Shown here piece after piece: positions 47,620 to 55,890 of a DNA stretch of 64,000 nucleotides. This DNA is from Herbidospora daliensis (lineage in GTDB: Bacteria; Actinomycetota; Actinomycetes; Streptosporangiales; Streptosporangiaceae). Both the position numbers and the translations under genes were made by a program. How positions within the stretch are numbered: the first letter of the stretch is position 1; every line of letters starts with the position of its first letter. The notes beneath the pieces were generated by a model. That model saw only the letters and a program-made list of their open reading frames with translations. It had not been told where the DNA came from and ran no database searches. The stretch covers positions 131,873 through 195,872 of the forward strand of contig NZ_BBXF01000010.1 of NCBI RefSeq assembly GCF_001570585.1, written 5' to 3'.

Positions 47620-49978
47620 ACGCTATCTCGTTGAGGGGGAACTCCAGGTAGTCGCCGGCCTCCTCGCACCAGGCGTCGAGGACGCCGCTGTGGAGTTCGC
47701 CGTGGCTGACCGTCGCGGTCACGCCGTCGGACAGGGTGATGAGCGCGCGCACGCCCCGGTCGACGACGAAGCCCAGGAGCGACTGCTGGGCGGTCGGGAG
47801 GCGGCTGGCCAGACGGCCGATCAGGGCCCACGTGTGGCCGCTCTGGCGGCCGTCGTCGCGGCTCTTGATCAGGCGCTTGGCGTGTTCGTGGGGGTCGGGC
47901 GGGGGCTCGGTGAACATGGGCGGCGGTTCGAGCTCGGCGACCCGGCCGCCGGGCAGCAGGATCAGCCGGCCGCCCGCCGGTTCGCGGCGGATCTCGATGT
48001 CGCCGGTGTCGTTCACCGGGACGGGGGCGTAGCCGGCCTCGCGCAGCGAGCGGAGGGTGCGGTCGGCGGGGGCGTTGCTGGCCAGCACCGTCGGGGCGAG
48101 CTGGCGCAGGCCCAGTTTGGCCAGCTTGCGGTGGCCGGCGATCTCGGCCAGCAGGCCGGGGTCGGAGCCCTGCACGATGCAGCCGACCGAGGTGACGGTC
48201 ACCTCGCCGTGGCGGCGGGCGACGTCGTTGATGAGGTAGACGAGCGGCTGCGGGAGGGTGCCGACCTGGGACAGCTCGTCGAGCAGCTCGTCGGCGCTCG
48301 ACCCGGCGTCGAGCGCGCGGCGCACCGTCGCGGGGCTGAACCGCCAGATCGACGCCGCGCCCTTGGCCTCGCGGGTGGCGACCCGGTCGAGCAGCGAGGC
48401 GAGTTCGACCGCGGGCGGGCCGGTGACCACGGCGGTCAGGTCGGCGCCGAACAGGGCGGTGCGCTGCGCGCTGGCCAGCGCCCGGGTGGAGGTCTCGGCC
48501 AGCGCCGGGTCGTGTTCGACCTCGGGGGCGCAGTCGTCGTGCTCGTCGCCCGCGACCGAACCCAGTGACGCCAGGGCGCGGCCCAGGTCGGTGAGGGAGT
48601 CGCAGGCGGTCAGGCCGAGCAGCCGCGACTCCTCCAGGATGCCGGGCGCCGACTCGGCCAGCAGCTCGCGGTCGAGCAGCGGCGCCCGCCAGTGCACCGA
48701 CTGCACCAGCTCCTGCAAGGTGGCGAAGCCCTGGCCGGCCTCGACGTCGGTCAGGGCGCCGAGAACGGCCCGGCGGATGCGGGCGAGGGTCTCGCCGGCG
48801 GGGTCGTCGCCGAGCACGACCGGATATCGGCCGTCGACGCGGCGCAGCGGCGAGCGTTCCATCCGCCACCAGGCCGCCAGCAGCACCCGCAGCCGGTGGG
48901 GGGCGTCTTCGAGCCGCCAGGCGTCGAAGCGCTCGGTCGGCACCAGGCCGCCGGCCTTGTCATCGAGGGCGAGCAGCCGGGCCACCGCGCAGACCTCGAT
49001 GAGCAGCCGGGTCTCGTCTTCGGTGGTGCCGGTCTCCTTGGCCACGCGGCGGATCTCGCGCACGCCCACGCCGCCGTTCTTCAGCAGCGGCAGCGTGGTC
49101 TTGTCGGTGTTCTCCAGCAGCGCCGTGGCGCGGTCGAGCAGGTGGGGCGCGGCCAGCGCCATCGCCAGGTCGACGGCGTCGCGGTCGACCGGGATCGTCG
49201 CCAGGTCGGGCGGATAGGGGGTGAAGGGGCCGTGGTATTCGGGGCCGCGCAGGCCGAGGGCGACCTCGCGGGGCATCTCGGCGACGTCCCATTGGGTGCG
49301 GAACAGCAGGCCGCGGTCTTGGGCCCACTTCTCGGGGGTGCCGGGGTTGACGAAGCGGTTGCCGTCGACGCTGCGGACCGGGCCGTCCCAGGCGAAGTCG
49401 TCGAGCAGGCCGACGGTGCCCTCGGGGGCCGAGGAGAGCAGGTCGCCGAGTTTGTCGGGATCGCCGAGCAGCGCGGTCACCCGGGCGGTCATCTGGCGTT
49501 TGCCGCCCGCCGGGGCGATGCCCAGCGTGCGGCACATGCGCCGCAGCCCTTCGGCGTTGAGCGCCCACGATTCGAGGTAGTGGGCCAGCGGTTCGCCCAG
49601 GCCGCACGGGGCGGTCCACCAGCGGGCCACCGCCTCGGCGAGGTGGATGCGGCCGTCGGGGCCGGGCCAGGCCAGGGCGCAGTCGTAGAGCCGGTCGAGC
49701 CACGGGATGACCTCGGAGGTGGACACGCCGAGGAACCGGGCCAGTTCGTCCTCCGTCGGGCGGCCGCCGATGACCAGGCACGCCTGAAGGAGCTCCAGAG
49801 GGGGCAGCGGGAGGCCGCGCATGACCTCCATGACCGCGAACGTGTTGCCGAGCCGCTGCGCGAGCGCATCGATCCGCCGGGGCCAGGGCGGGGCGATGGC
49901 GTCCGGGCGGTTGGCCAGGACACGCGCGAGACGGTCTTCGTCGAGAGTTGTCAGCCAGGCGATTAGGTGATCGTCCAT
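47603..49978 (-). CDS. Helicase-associated (XPB/Ssl2-like, helicase C-terminal domain) protein
   Basis: This 791-residue protein begins with a leucine-rich helical domain (DDHLIAWLTTLDEDRLARVL, then winged-helix-like repeats) and ends with a domain of the helicase_C_3/XPB_DRD type (GLLAEIAGHRKLAKLGLRQLAPTVLAS and ALITLSDGVTATVSH). No Walker A GKT or DEAH box is visible, so it is not itself a helicase. In actinomycetes such proteins often lie beside an XPB-like DNA repair helicase, which is not next to it here. ATG 49978 is chosen. Confidence 0.85.
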   Translation of the reverse strand: MDDHLIAWLTTLDEDRLARVLANRPDAIAPPWPRRIDALAQRLGNTFAVMEVMRGLPLPPLELLQACLVIGGRPTEDELARFLGVSTSEVIPWLDRLYDCALAWPGPDGRIHLAEAVARWWTAPCGLGEPLAHYLESWALNAEGLRRMCRTLGIAPAGGKRQMTARVTALLGDPDKLGDLLSSAPEGTVGLLDDFAWDGPVRSVDGNRFVNPGTPEKWAQDRGLLFRTQWDVAEMPREVALGLRGPEYHGPFTPYPPDLATIPVDRDAVDLAMALAAPHLLDRATALLENTDKTTLPLLKNGGVGVREIRRVAKETGTTEDETRLLIEVCAVARLLALDDKAGGLVPTERFDAWRLEDAPHRLRVLLAAWWRMERSPLRRVDGRYPVVLGDDPAGETLARIRRAVLGALTDVEAGQGFATLQELVQSVHWRAPLLDRELLAESAPGILEESRLLGLTACDSLTDLGRALASLGSVAGDEHDDCAPEVEHDPALAETSTRALASAQRTALFGADLTAVVTGPPAVELASLLDRVATREAKGAASIWRFSPATVRRALDAGSSADELLDELSQVGTLPQPLVYLINDVARRHGEVTVTSVGCIVQGSDPGLLAEIAGHRKLAKLGLRQLAPTVLASNAPADRTLRSLREAGYAPVPVNDTGDIEIRREPAGGRLILLPGGRVAELEPPPMFTEPPPDPHEHAKRLIKSRDDGRQSGHTWALIGRLASRLPTAQQSLLGFVVDRGVRALITLSDGVTATVSHGELHSGVLDAWCEEAGDYLEFPLNEIASVTAS

Positions 49979-50215
49979 CACAGATCTCTCAGGGCCTCGG
50001 GAAGCCGCGGTGGTGGAGACGCACGTGAGATCAAGATATTCGGCACCCTGGGCGACGAAAAGGTCATTCTCCTGTTCTCCCTCCTCCCCGCGAAGAGTGC
50101 TGGACTCCACCTCAGCACAGGATCACGCGATCGGAAGGCGATCCCGGATACTCGATGGGGAATTCCTGGCTGGGGGATAACAGTGGTCCCAGAGGCAACA
50201 AGAGATCGTCGGCCA

Positions 50216-50257
50216 AGGGGTGTCCCCGCACAGTCCGGGCTGCACGGGGACACCCCT
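50216..50257 (-). terminator. 13-bp perfect hairpin after the ATP-binding protein gene
   Basis: AGGGGTGTCCCCG and CGGGGACACCCCT pair perfectly with a 16-nt loop; flanking GGCC/GGCC extends it. It starts 16 nt beyond the stop of the minus-strand ATP-binding gene. The remaining 294-nt gap to the helicase-associated gene shows no coding signal. Confidence 0.8.
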
Positions 50258-50272
50258 CGGCCGGCGAGGCCC

Positions 50273-50791
50273 TCAATTCAGGACGGCCCAGACGGCCTTC
50301 CCGTGCGGGGAGAGGGGCGACCAGCCCCACCGCACGCTGATCGACTCGACGATGTGGAGACCGAGCCCGCCGGGTTCGAAGGGGTTGGCCTCGCGCATGA
50401 CGGGGGTGGCCGAGCCGGGGTCGGTGAGCGCGCAGGTGACGAACCCGCCGCGCCTGATGAGGGCGAGCCTGATCACCTCGCGCCGGTGCCGGTGGCCGAT
50501 CTCCAGGCCGTGGCGCAGGGCGTTGGTGGCCAGTTCGGAGACGACGAGTTCCATGCCGTCGCACAGGTCGCCGAGTTCCCAGCCGGTCAGGGTGCCGGTG
50601 GCGAAGCTGCGGGCGCTGTGGACCGAATCGGCTTTGGGCGGGAGGACGAACGTGGCCGCCTGCGTGGGGGAGACGGCAGGCGGGAGGTCGCGCGCGGGTT
50701 CGGGCCACCAGCCGACCGGGGGCCACCAATCGAGTGCCGACCATTCGAGGACCGAGTGCACGAGATCATGATGGGGCACGGTCTCGTGCAT
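50273..50791 (-). CDS. ATP-binding protein, RsbW-like anti-sigma kinase fold
   Basis: This roughly 172-residue protein has the GHKL ATPase core: SELATNALRHG with the N-box, DPGSATPV, and GGLGLHIVESISVRWGW. It resembles the serine-kinase anti-sigma factors abundant in actinomycetes. The start is uncertain: ATG 50791 lacks a clear ribosome site. It is divergent from the XRE-DUF5753 regulator, forming with it and DUF397 the abaA/whiJ-like set. Confidence 0.88.
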   Translation of the reverse strand: MHETVPHHDLVHSVLEWSALDWWPPVGWWPEPARDLPPAVSPTQAATFVLPPKADSVHSARSFATGTLTGWELGDLCDGMELVVSELATNALRHGLEIGHRHRREVIRLALIRRGGFVTCALTDPGSATPVMREANPFEPGGLGLHIVESISVRWGWSPLSPHGKAVWAVLN

Positions 50792-50873
50792 GTGCAACAG
50801 CGGATGCACGTGCAGATGGTCGTTGCAGGCGCTACGGTTACCCAAAACGACCCTGGGACGAAAGGGGCGATCT

Positions 50874-50902
50874 TTGACAGACTGTAGTTCAGTCCACATA
50901 CC
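50874..50902 (+). promoter_or_regulatory. Sigma-70-like promoter with inverted repeat in its spacer (XRE gene)
   Basis: TTGACA (50874-50879) is followed after 17 nt by CATACC (50897-50902). The spacer contains GACTG-5 nt-CAGTC (50880-50894), a perfect inverted repeat that would overlay RNA polymerase. The XRE GTG is at 50916. Autoregulation is likely but inferred. Confidence 0.65.
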
Positions 50903-50915
50903 GGAGGAATGACTC

Positions 50916-51797
50916 GTGTCCATCGACCCGCCAGGTTCCGGCTCCACCGTCCGGCGCATCATGCTCGGCGCCAGTCTCCGGAGGCTGCGCGAGGAGCGGG
51001 ACCTGACCCGCGAAGAGGCCGGATTCCACATCCGCGCCTCCGAATCCAAGATCAGCCGGATGGAACTCGGCCGGGTCGGATTCAAGACACGAGACGTCGA
51101 AGACCTGCTCACCCTGTACGGCGTCGTCGACGACGCGGAGCGACGGCAGCTCCTGGAGATGGTCCGGGAGGCCAACACGCCCGGTTGGTGGCACAAGTTC
51201 GGCGAGGTGCTGCCGGGCTGGTTCGTCACCTTCATCGGACTGGAGGAGGCGGCCAGCGTGATCCGCACCTACGAGGTGCAGTTCGTGCCCGGCCTGCTCC
51301 AGACGTCGGCGTACGCCCGCGCGGTCATCCGGCTCGGGTTCCCCGACGCCGCCGATGACGAGATCGAACGCCGCGTGCATGTGCGGATGCAGCGACAGGA
51401 GCGGCTGGCCCATGCGGGCGGCCCGCGCCTGTGGGCGGTCATCGACGAGGCCGCGCTTCGCCGGCCGATCGGGGGGCCGAAGATCATGCGCGAGCAGATC
51501 GAGCATCTGCTCGACGTGGCCCGGCTGCCCAACATCACCCTGCAGGTGATGCCGTTCCGCTTCGGCATGCACGCCGCCGAGGGCGGGGCCTTCACCATCC
51601 TGCGGTTTCCGGAGTCCGACCTTTCGGACGTGGTCTACGTCGAGCAACTCTGGGGCGCTCTGTACCTCGACAAACGCGAGGACATCGATCCGTACCTCAC
51701 GGCCATGGAACAACTCTGCGTGGAGAGCACCACGCCGGGCGGGACCAGGGACCTGCTCGATGATCTTCTCAGAGAGAAAGTGTATGCAGACTTATAA
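50916..51797 (+). CDS. XRE-family helix-turn-helix regulator with DUF5753 domain
   Basis: This 293-residue protein has an XRE helix-turn-helix (residues about 18-75, with LRREERDLTREEAGFHIR-type sequence and the recognition region SESKISRMELG) and a C-terminal DUF5753 domain with GLLQTSAYARAVI, WAVIDEAALRRPIGG and LPNITLQVMPF. It is the WhiJ/Scr1-like type that works with DUF397 partners in development or antibiotic control. GTG start with GGAGGA 8 nt upstream. Its end overlaps the DUF397 gene by 14 nt. Confidence 0.93.
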   Translation: MSIDPPGSGSTVRRIMLGASLRRLREERDLTREEAGFHIRASESKISRMELGRVGFKTRDVEDLLTLYGVVDDAERRQLLEMVREANTPGWWHKFGEVLPGWFVTFIGLEEAASVIRTYEVQFVPGLLQTSAYARAVIRLGFPDAADDEIERRVHVRMQRQERLAHAGGPRLWAVIDEAALRRPIGGPKIMREQIEHLLDVARLPNITLQVMPFRFGMHAAEGGAFTILRFPESDLSDVVYVEQLWGALYLDKREDIDPYLTAMEQLCVESTTPGGTRDLLDDLLREKVYADL

Positions 51798-52017
51798 CGG
51801 GATGCCCGCCACCGCCCTTTCCGGGGTCCAGTGGCGGAAGAGCCTGCACAGCAACTCCACGGGCAACTGCGTGGAACTCGCGGAGCTGCCCGACGGCGGG
51901 GTCGCCGTCCGCAACTCCCGGTTCCCCGAGGGGCCGGCGCTCATCTACACGCGGGACGAGATCCGCGCGCTCGTGCTGGGCGTCAAGGACGGGGAGTTCG
52001 ACGGCCTGGTCGCGTGA
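51784..52017 (+). CDS. DUF397 domain-containing small protein
   Basis: The 77-residue protein is a DUF397 domain, with WRKSLHSNSTGNCVELAEL, VAVRNSRFPEGP and TRDEIRALVLGVKDGEFD. DUF397 proteins are encoded next to XRE-DUF5753 regulators and act with them, possibly as antitoxin-like or anti-regulator partners. It overlaps the regulator gene by 14 nt, so co-translation is likely. Confidence 0.93.
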   Translation: MQTYNGMPATALSGVQWRKSLHSNSTGNCVELAELPDGGVAVRNSRFPEGPALIYTRDEIRALVLGVKDGEFDGLVA

Positions 52018-52096
52018 CGTGTCTCACCACGACTTTTAACACGAGGTTCACGCACTTAACGGCTTTGGGCCAGGTGTGTAACACGGGTCCGGCAGC

Positions 52097-52378
52097 ATGG
52101 TTCCCATGCTGGACCAGATGACCTTGTACCCCGTCGCCGACGACGTGCTCTTCGCACCGGGCGGGCGGGTCGTGATCAGGACGTACGGCGTCGCCTCGGC
52201 GGCCGATCCCCATGACGGCAAGCCGCGGCCGGTGGCGTACCGGACGTGGGTCACCGGGGTGCGCGACCAGCCCCGCTACTGGCGTTGGGGACACTTCGAA
52301 GACGCCCGCCGGGGGCACCGCAAGGTCCTCGAATGGCTCACCGGGCGCGGACCGCAGCCCGCGCCCGTCAACTCCTAG
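52097..52378 (+). CDS. Hypothetical protein
   Basis: The 93-residue product is rich in Arg and Trp toward the end (YRTWVTGVRDQPRYWRWGHFEDARRGHRKV). It has no signal peptide or membrane helix. I do not recognise a family. A DUF397-like downstream position (80 nt after DUF397) suggests co-transcription. Its stop overlaps the convergent phosphatase by 4 nt (CTAG). Confidence 0.6.
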   Translation: MVPMLDQMTLYPVADDVLFAPGGRVVIRTYGVASAADPHDGKPRPVAYRTWVTGVRDQPRYWRWGHFEDARRGHRKVLEWLTGRGPQPAPVNS

Positions 52379-52974
52379 ATCGGGCAGTTCCAGCTCAGCA
52401 CGACCCGTTCGCCGTGCTCGTAGCCGAGTGAGCAGTAGGTGCCGGTGTCGAGCCGGAGCAGTCTGCCCTCGGAGGCGGGCAGGCCGAGCCAGCGGGCCGC
52501 CAGCACCCGCAGGAAGTGGCCGTGCGCCACGAGCAGCACCGCGCTGTCGCCGCCGGTGAGCGCGTCGACGGCCCGGGTGATCGCCCGGTCGGCGCGCTCG
52601 CCGACATGGTCGACGCTCTCCCCCGGGTGGGCCGAGTCTCCCGGGATCACGCCGTCGCGCCAGATGTACCAGCCGGGGATCGACTCCCTGATGGTGGCCG
52701 TGGTGACGCCCTCGTAGCCGCCGTAGTCCCACTCCCACAGGTCGGGGTCGGTCTCCCAGCCGGTGAGCCCGGCCAGCTCGGCCGTCTTCTCGGCCCGCTG
52801 GGCCGGGCTGACCAGCACCAGCGCGAAGTCGCGGCCTCCGACCACGGTGTTCAGGGCACGGGCCTGCGCCTCGCCGTGGGGGGTCAGCGGGATGTCGGTC
52901 CGCCCGGTGTGGCGGCCGGCTCTGCTCCATTCGGTCTCGCCGTGGCGCAGCAGGATGATGTTCACCAGCCCCAT
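52375..52974 (-). CDS. Histidine phosphatase family protein (phosphoglycerate-mutase-like)
   Basis: This 199-residue enzyme has the RHGETEW active-site motif near the N-terminus, the second-half LVAHGHFLRVLAARWLG with the catalytic His, and an acidic WEWDYGGYEG. It removes phosphate from a small metabolite. ATG 52974 is chosen; a GTG at 52965 is possible. It diverges from the Gfo/Idh gene (64 nt between the starts). Confidence 0.93.
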   Translation of the reverse strand: MGLVNIILLRHGETEWSRAGRHTGRTDIPLTPHGEAQARALNTVVGGRDFALVLVSPAQRAEKTAELAGLTGWETDPDLWEWDYGGYEGVTTATIRESIPGWYIWRDGVIPGDSAHPGESVDHVGERADRAITRAVDALTGGDSAVLLVAHGHFLRVLAARWLGLPASEGRLLRLDTGTYCSLGYEHGERVVLSWNCPI

Positions 52975-53038
52975 GGTGCCCGGTGGTCGGTCGATAGTCT
53001 CTGATCGCCGACGTGTCGCGACAAAGGGGAGTTGGCAG

Positions 53039-53911
53039 ATGGAACCGGTATCTGTGGGACTGATCGGAGCCGGGCCCTGGGCCGGCATGATCCACGCCCC
53101 CAAGCTCGCCGCCGGGCCGGACACCCGGCTGGCCGGGATCTGGGCGCGCCGCCCCGAGGCCGCGCGCGAGCTCGCCGCCCGCCACGGCACCCGCGCGTTC
53201 GAGCTGCTCGACGAGCTGTTCGACCACTGCGACGCGGTGGCGTTCTGCGTGCCCCCGGGCGTGCAGGCCGAGCTCGGGGTGCTGGCCGCCCAGGCCGGCA
53301 AGGCCCTGCTGCTGGAGAAGCCCCTGGCCGACAGCCTCGACGGCGCCCGGCGGCTGGCCGACGCCGTCGCCGAGACCGGCGTGGCGACGCAGATGGTGTT
53401 CTCCTTCCGGTACGCCACCGCGACCGCCGCCTTCCTGGAGAGGGCGGCCGGGATCGAGCCCTTCGGCGGCTACGCGGCCAACATCGGCGGCGCGCTGCAC
53501 GGCGGCCCGTTCGCGACGCCGTGGCGGCTGGAGCGCGGCGCGATCCTCGACGTCGGCCCCCACATGCTCGACCTGCTCGACGCGGCGCTCGGCCCGATCG
53601 CCGGGGTGCGCGCCCACGGCAACTCCCTCGGCTGGGTCGGCCTGCTGCTGGAGCACGAGACCGGCGCGGTCAGCGAGGCGTCGCTGACCATGGCCGCCAC
53701 CGGCGACCTGCCCGACGCCCGCGTCGAGGTGTTCGGCCGGAAGGGCTCGGCCACCCTGTTCGGGGCCATGCTCGGCGACGACGCCTTCGAGCGCATGGTC
53801 GCGCAGTTCGCCCAGACGGTCAGGAACGGCGGCGGCCACCCGCTCGACGCGGCCCACGGGCTGCGCCTCCAGCGGGTCATCGCGGAAGCGGAGCGGCAGC
53901 TCGCCGCCTGA
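53039..53911 (+). CDS. Gfo/Idh/MocA family NAD(P)-dependent oxidoreductase
   Basis: This 290-residue protein has the Rossmann GLIGAGPWAGMIHAP, the EKPLADS motif that marks the family active-site lysine, and the C-terminal DVGPHMLDLLDAAL with the conserved catalytic His. The substrate is likely a sugar or cyclitol. GGGGAG lies 9 nt before the ATG. The 3' end overlaps the convergent acyltransferase gene by 35 nt. Confidence 0.92.
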   Translation: MEPVSVGLIGAGPWAGMIHAPKLAAGPDTRLAGIWARRPEAARELAARHGTRAFELLDELFDHCDAVAFCVPPGVQAELGVLAAQAGKALLLEKPLADSLDGARRLADAVAETGVATQMVFSFRYATATAAFLERAAGIEPFGGYAANIGGALHGGPFATPWRLERGAILDVGPHMLDLLDAALGPIAGVRAHGNSLGWVGLLLEHETGAVSEASLTMAATGDLPDARVEVFGRKGSATLFGAMLGDDAFERMVAQFAQTVRNGGGHPLDAAHGLRLQRVIAEAERQLAA

Positions 53912-55124
53912 GCAGCAGGGCGAGCCCCAGGGCGAGCGCGGCGCTGCCGGCGGCCGGCACGAACGTGCCCGGCGTGAACCCGGTGACGGTCAGGGTGAGC
54001 AGCCCGGCCGCCGACAGCACGGTCGCCGCGATCGTTCTGGCGCGGGTCGGGCTCGCCGGGGGCGCGGCCTCGAACCGGGCCAGCAGCGCCGTCAGCACGG
54101 CCAGCACCAGCGACAACCAGCCCAGCCAGACGGGCAGCAGCAGCCACCACGTGACCGACCACGGTTCGGGGGTCTGCGCGCCGAAGCCGACGAACGCGAC
54201 GCCGCCGACGGTGATGAGCGCCGTCATGTGCCAGAGGTAGAAGGTCATCATGCGGGGCGCGAGCCAGGCCAGCACCGGCGCAGGCAGCGCCCGGTTCAGC
54301 CGCTCGCGCGCCCACAGGGCCAGGCCGAGCTGACCGGCGAAGACCACCAGCATCACGGCGCTCGGCGGGGCCATGTTCGACGGCATGCCGGGCATGCCGA
54401 TCATGCTGGCCGGATAGGGGCCGGCCAGCACCATGGCCGCCGTCATGCCGAACCCGGCGGCGGCCAGCCCCAGGGCCCTGCGTCCGGTCAGGCGGGCGAG
54501 CCTGCCCTGGGCGTACAGGAACCCGATCTGGTGGACGGCGAGCCAGACGAACACGACGTTCAGGTAACCGGCGGCCTCGAACCCCGAGAACCGGACGACG
54601 TCGACGGCGAGCGCCCCGGCGGCGCACAGCGGCAGCAGCACCCCGGCGGGCGCCCGCGACAGCAGCGGCGTGGTCACGACGGCGAGCAGGTAGACGGCGA
54701 GGAACCAGAGCAGCTGGCCGACCAGCCGCGACGCCACCTCCACCGGCTGCGCCGGCAGGCCCAGCGCGCCCAGCAGGTAGGGCAGCGGCAACCACACGGC
54801 GATCAGCGGCAGCACCGGCCAGCCGAGCCGCACGATCCGCTTGCCGATCCACTTCTCTGCGCTCTGCGGCCTGCCCTTCCAGCTCAGGTAGTTGGCCGCG
54901 CCCCCGGCGAAGAACACCAGCGGCATGACCTGGCTGACCCACGTCACCAGCGGCACCGACGCCAGCGCGTTGCCGGTGACCAGGTCGCCGCCGCGGTCGG
55001 TCAGCACCGGCATCGTCCAGTGCTGCACCACGACGAGCACCATGCCCAGCACCCGCAGGACGTCGACGAACGGGTCGCGCGGCGAGGCGACGGGATGGAC
55101 GGGATGGGGGTGGGTCATCGACAT
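53877..55124 (-). CDS. Acyltransferase family (acyltransferase 3) membrane protein
   Basis: This 415-residue protein has about ten membrane helices and the acyltransferase 3 start region DVLRVLGMVLVVVQHW with the conserved His in the first helix loop. The middle has FYLWHMTALI, also typical. It transfers an acyl group to a sugar or lipid at the membrane. The ATG is 55124. The 3' end overlaps the Gfo/Idh gene by 35 nt. Confidence 0.9.
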   Translation of the reverse strand: MSMTHPHPVHPVASPRDPFVDVLRVLGMVLVVVQHWTMPVLTDRGGDLVTGNALASVPLVTWVSQVMPLVFFAGGAANYLSWKGRPQSAEKWIGKRIVRLGWPVLPLIAVWLPLPYLLGALGLPAQPVEVASRLVGQLLWFLAVYLLAVVTTPLLSRAPAGVLLPLCAAGALAVDVVRFSGFEAAGYLNVVFVWLAVHQIGFLYAQGRLARLTGRRALGLAAAGFGMTAAMVLAGPYPASMIGMPGMPSNMAPPSAVMLVVFAGQLGLALWARERLNRALPAPVLAWLAPRMMTFYLWHMTALITVGGVAFVGFGAQTPEPWSVTWWLLLPVWLGWLSLVLAVLTALLARFEAAPPASPTRARTIAATVLSAAGLLTLTVTGFTPGTFVPAAGSAALALGLALLLRRRAAAPLPR

Positions 55125-55245
55125 GGGGGGCCGCCTCCGGGGGGAATCGAGTCCCCTTGAGCCTCCCGAAACGGCCCGCCGAAGTCGGTCCCGCGGGCAC
55201 CCGACTTGATCGACGGGTCTCCGCCACCCCGGATGGTGGTGCTGG

Positions 55246-55890
55246 CTACACCCCGCTGAGATAGGCCAGGACCGCCAGCACGCGGCGGTGCCCGCCGTCG
55301 CTCGGCGGCAGGCCGAGCTTGGCGAAGATGTTGCCCACGTGCTTGTGCACGGCCCGTTCGGTGACCACGAGCGTGGTCGCGATGTCGGTGTTGGAGTGGC
55401 CCTCGGCCATCAGCGACAGCACCTCGCGCTCGCGCGGGGTGAGCGAGTCGATCGGGTGGGCGTGCCGGCGCACCAGCAGCTGGGCGATGACCTCCGGGTC
55501 CATGGCGGTGCCGCCCTTGGCCACCCGCTCCAGCGCGTCGACGAACTCCGACACCCGGGCCACCCGGTCCTTCAGCAGGTAGCCGATGCCGCCGCCGCCC
55601 CCGGCCAGCAGCTCGGTCGCGTAGGTCTGCTCGACGTACTGGGAGAGCACCAGGATCGGCTGGCCGGGGTGGACGCGGCGCACCTCCACGGCGGCGCGCA
55701 CGCCCTCGTCGCGGAAGGTCGGCGGCAGCCGGATGTCGACCACGGCGATGTCGGGGCGGTGCTCGGCGACGGCCGTGTGGAACTCCTCGGCGGTGCCCAC
55801 GGTGGCGACCACCTCGTGCCCCTCGGTGGTGAGCAGCAGCGTCAGGCCCTCGGCCAGCAGCACGCTGTCCTCAACGATGATCACTCGCAC
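55246..55890 (-). CDS. NarL/LuxR-type response regulator
   Basis: This 214-residue regulator has a receiver domain (IIVEDSVLLAEGL, phospho-acceptor Asp in VVDIRLPP, Lys in YLLKDRV) and a LuxR helix-turn-helix (LTPREREVLSLMAEGHSNTD, ending in HVGNIFAKLGL). GTG 55890 has GGAG six nt upstream and overlaps the kinase gene by 10 nt. GTG 55884 is an alternative start. It is the partner of the kinase upstream. Confidence 0.94.
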   Translation of the reverse strand: MRVIIVEDSVLLAEGLTLLLTTEGHEVVATVGTAEEFHTAVAEHRPDIAVVDIRLPPTFRDEGVRAAVEVRRVHPGQPILVLSQYVEQTYATELLAGGGGGIGYLLKDRVARVSEFVDALERVAKGGTAMDPEVIAQLLVRRHAHPIDSLTPREREVLSLMAEGHSNTDIATTLVVTERAVHKHVGNIFAKLGLPPSDGGHRRVLAVLAYLSGV

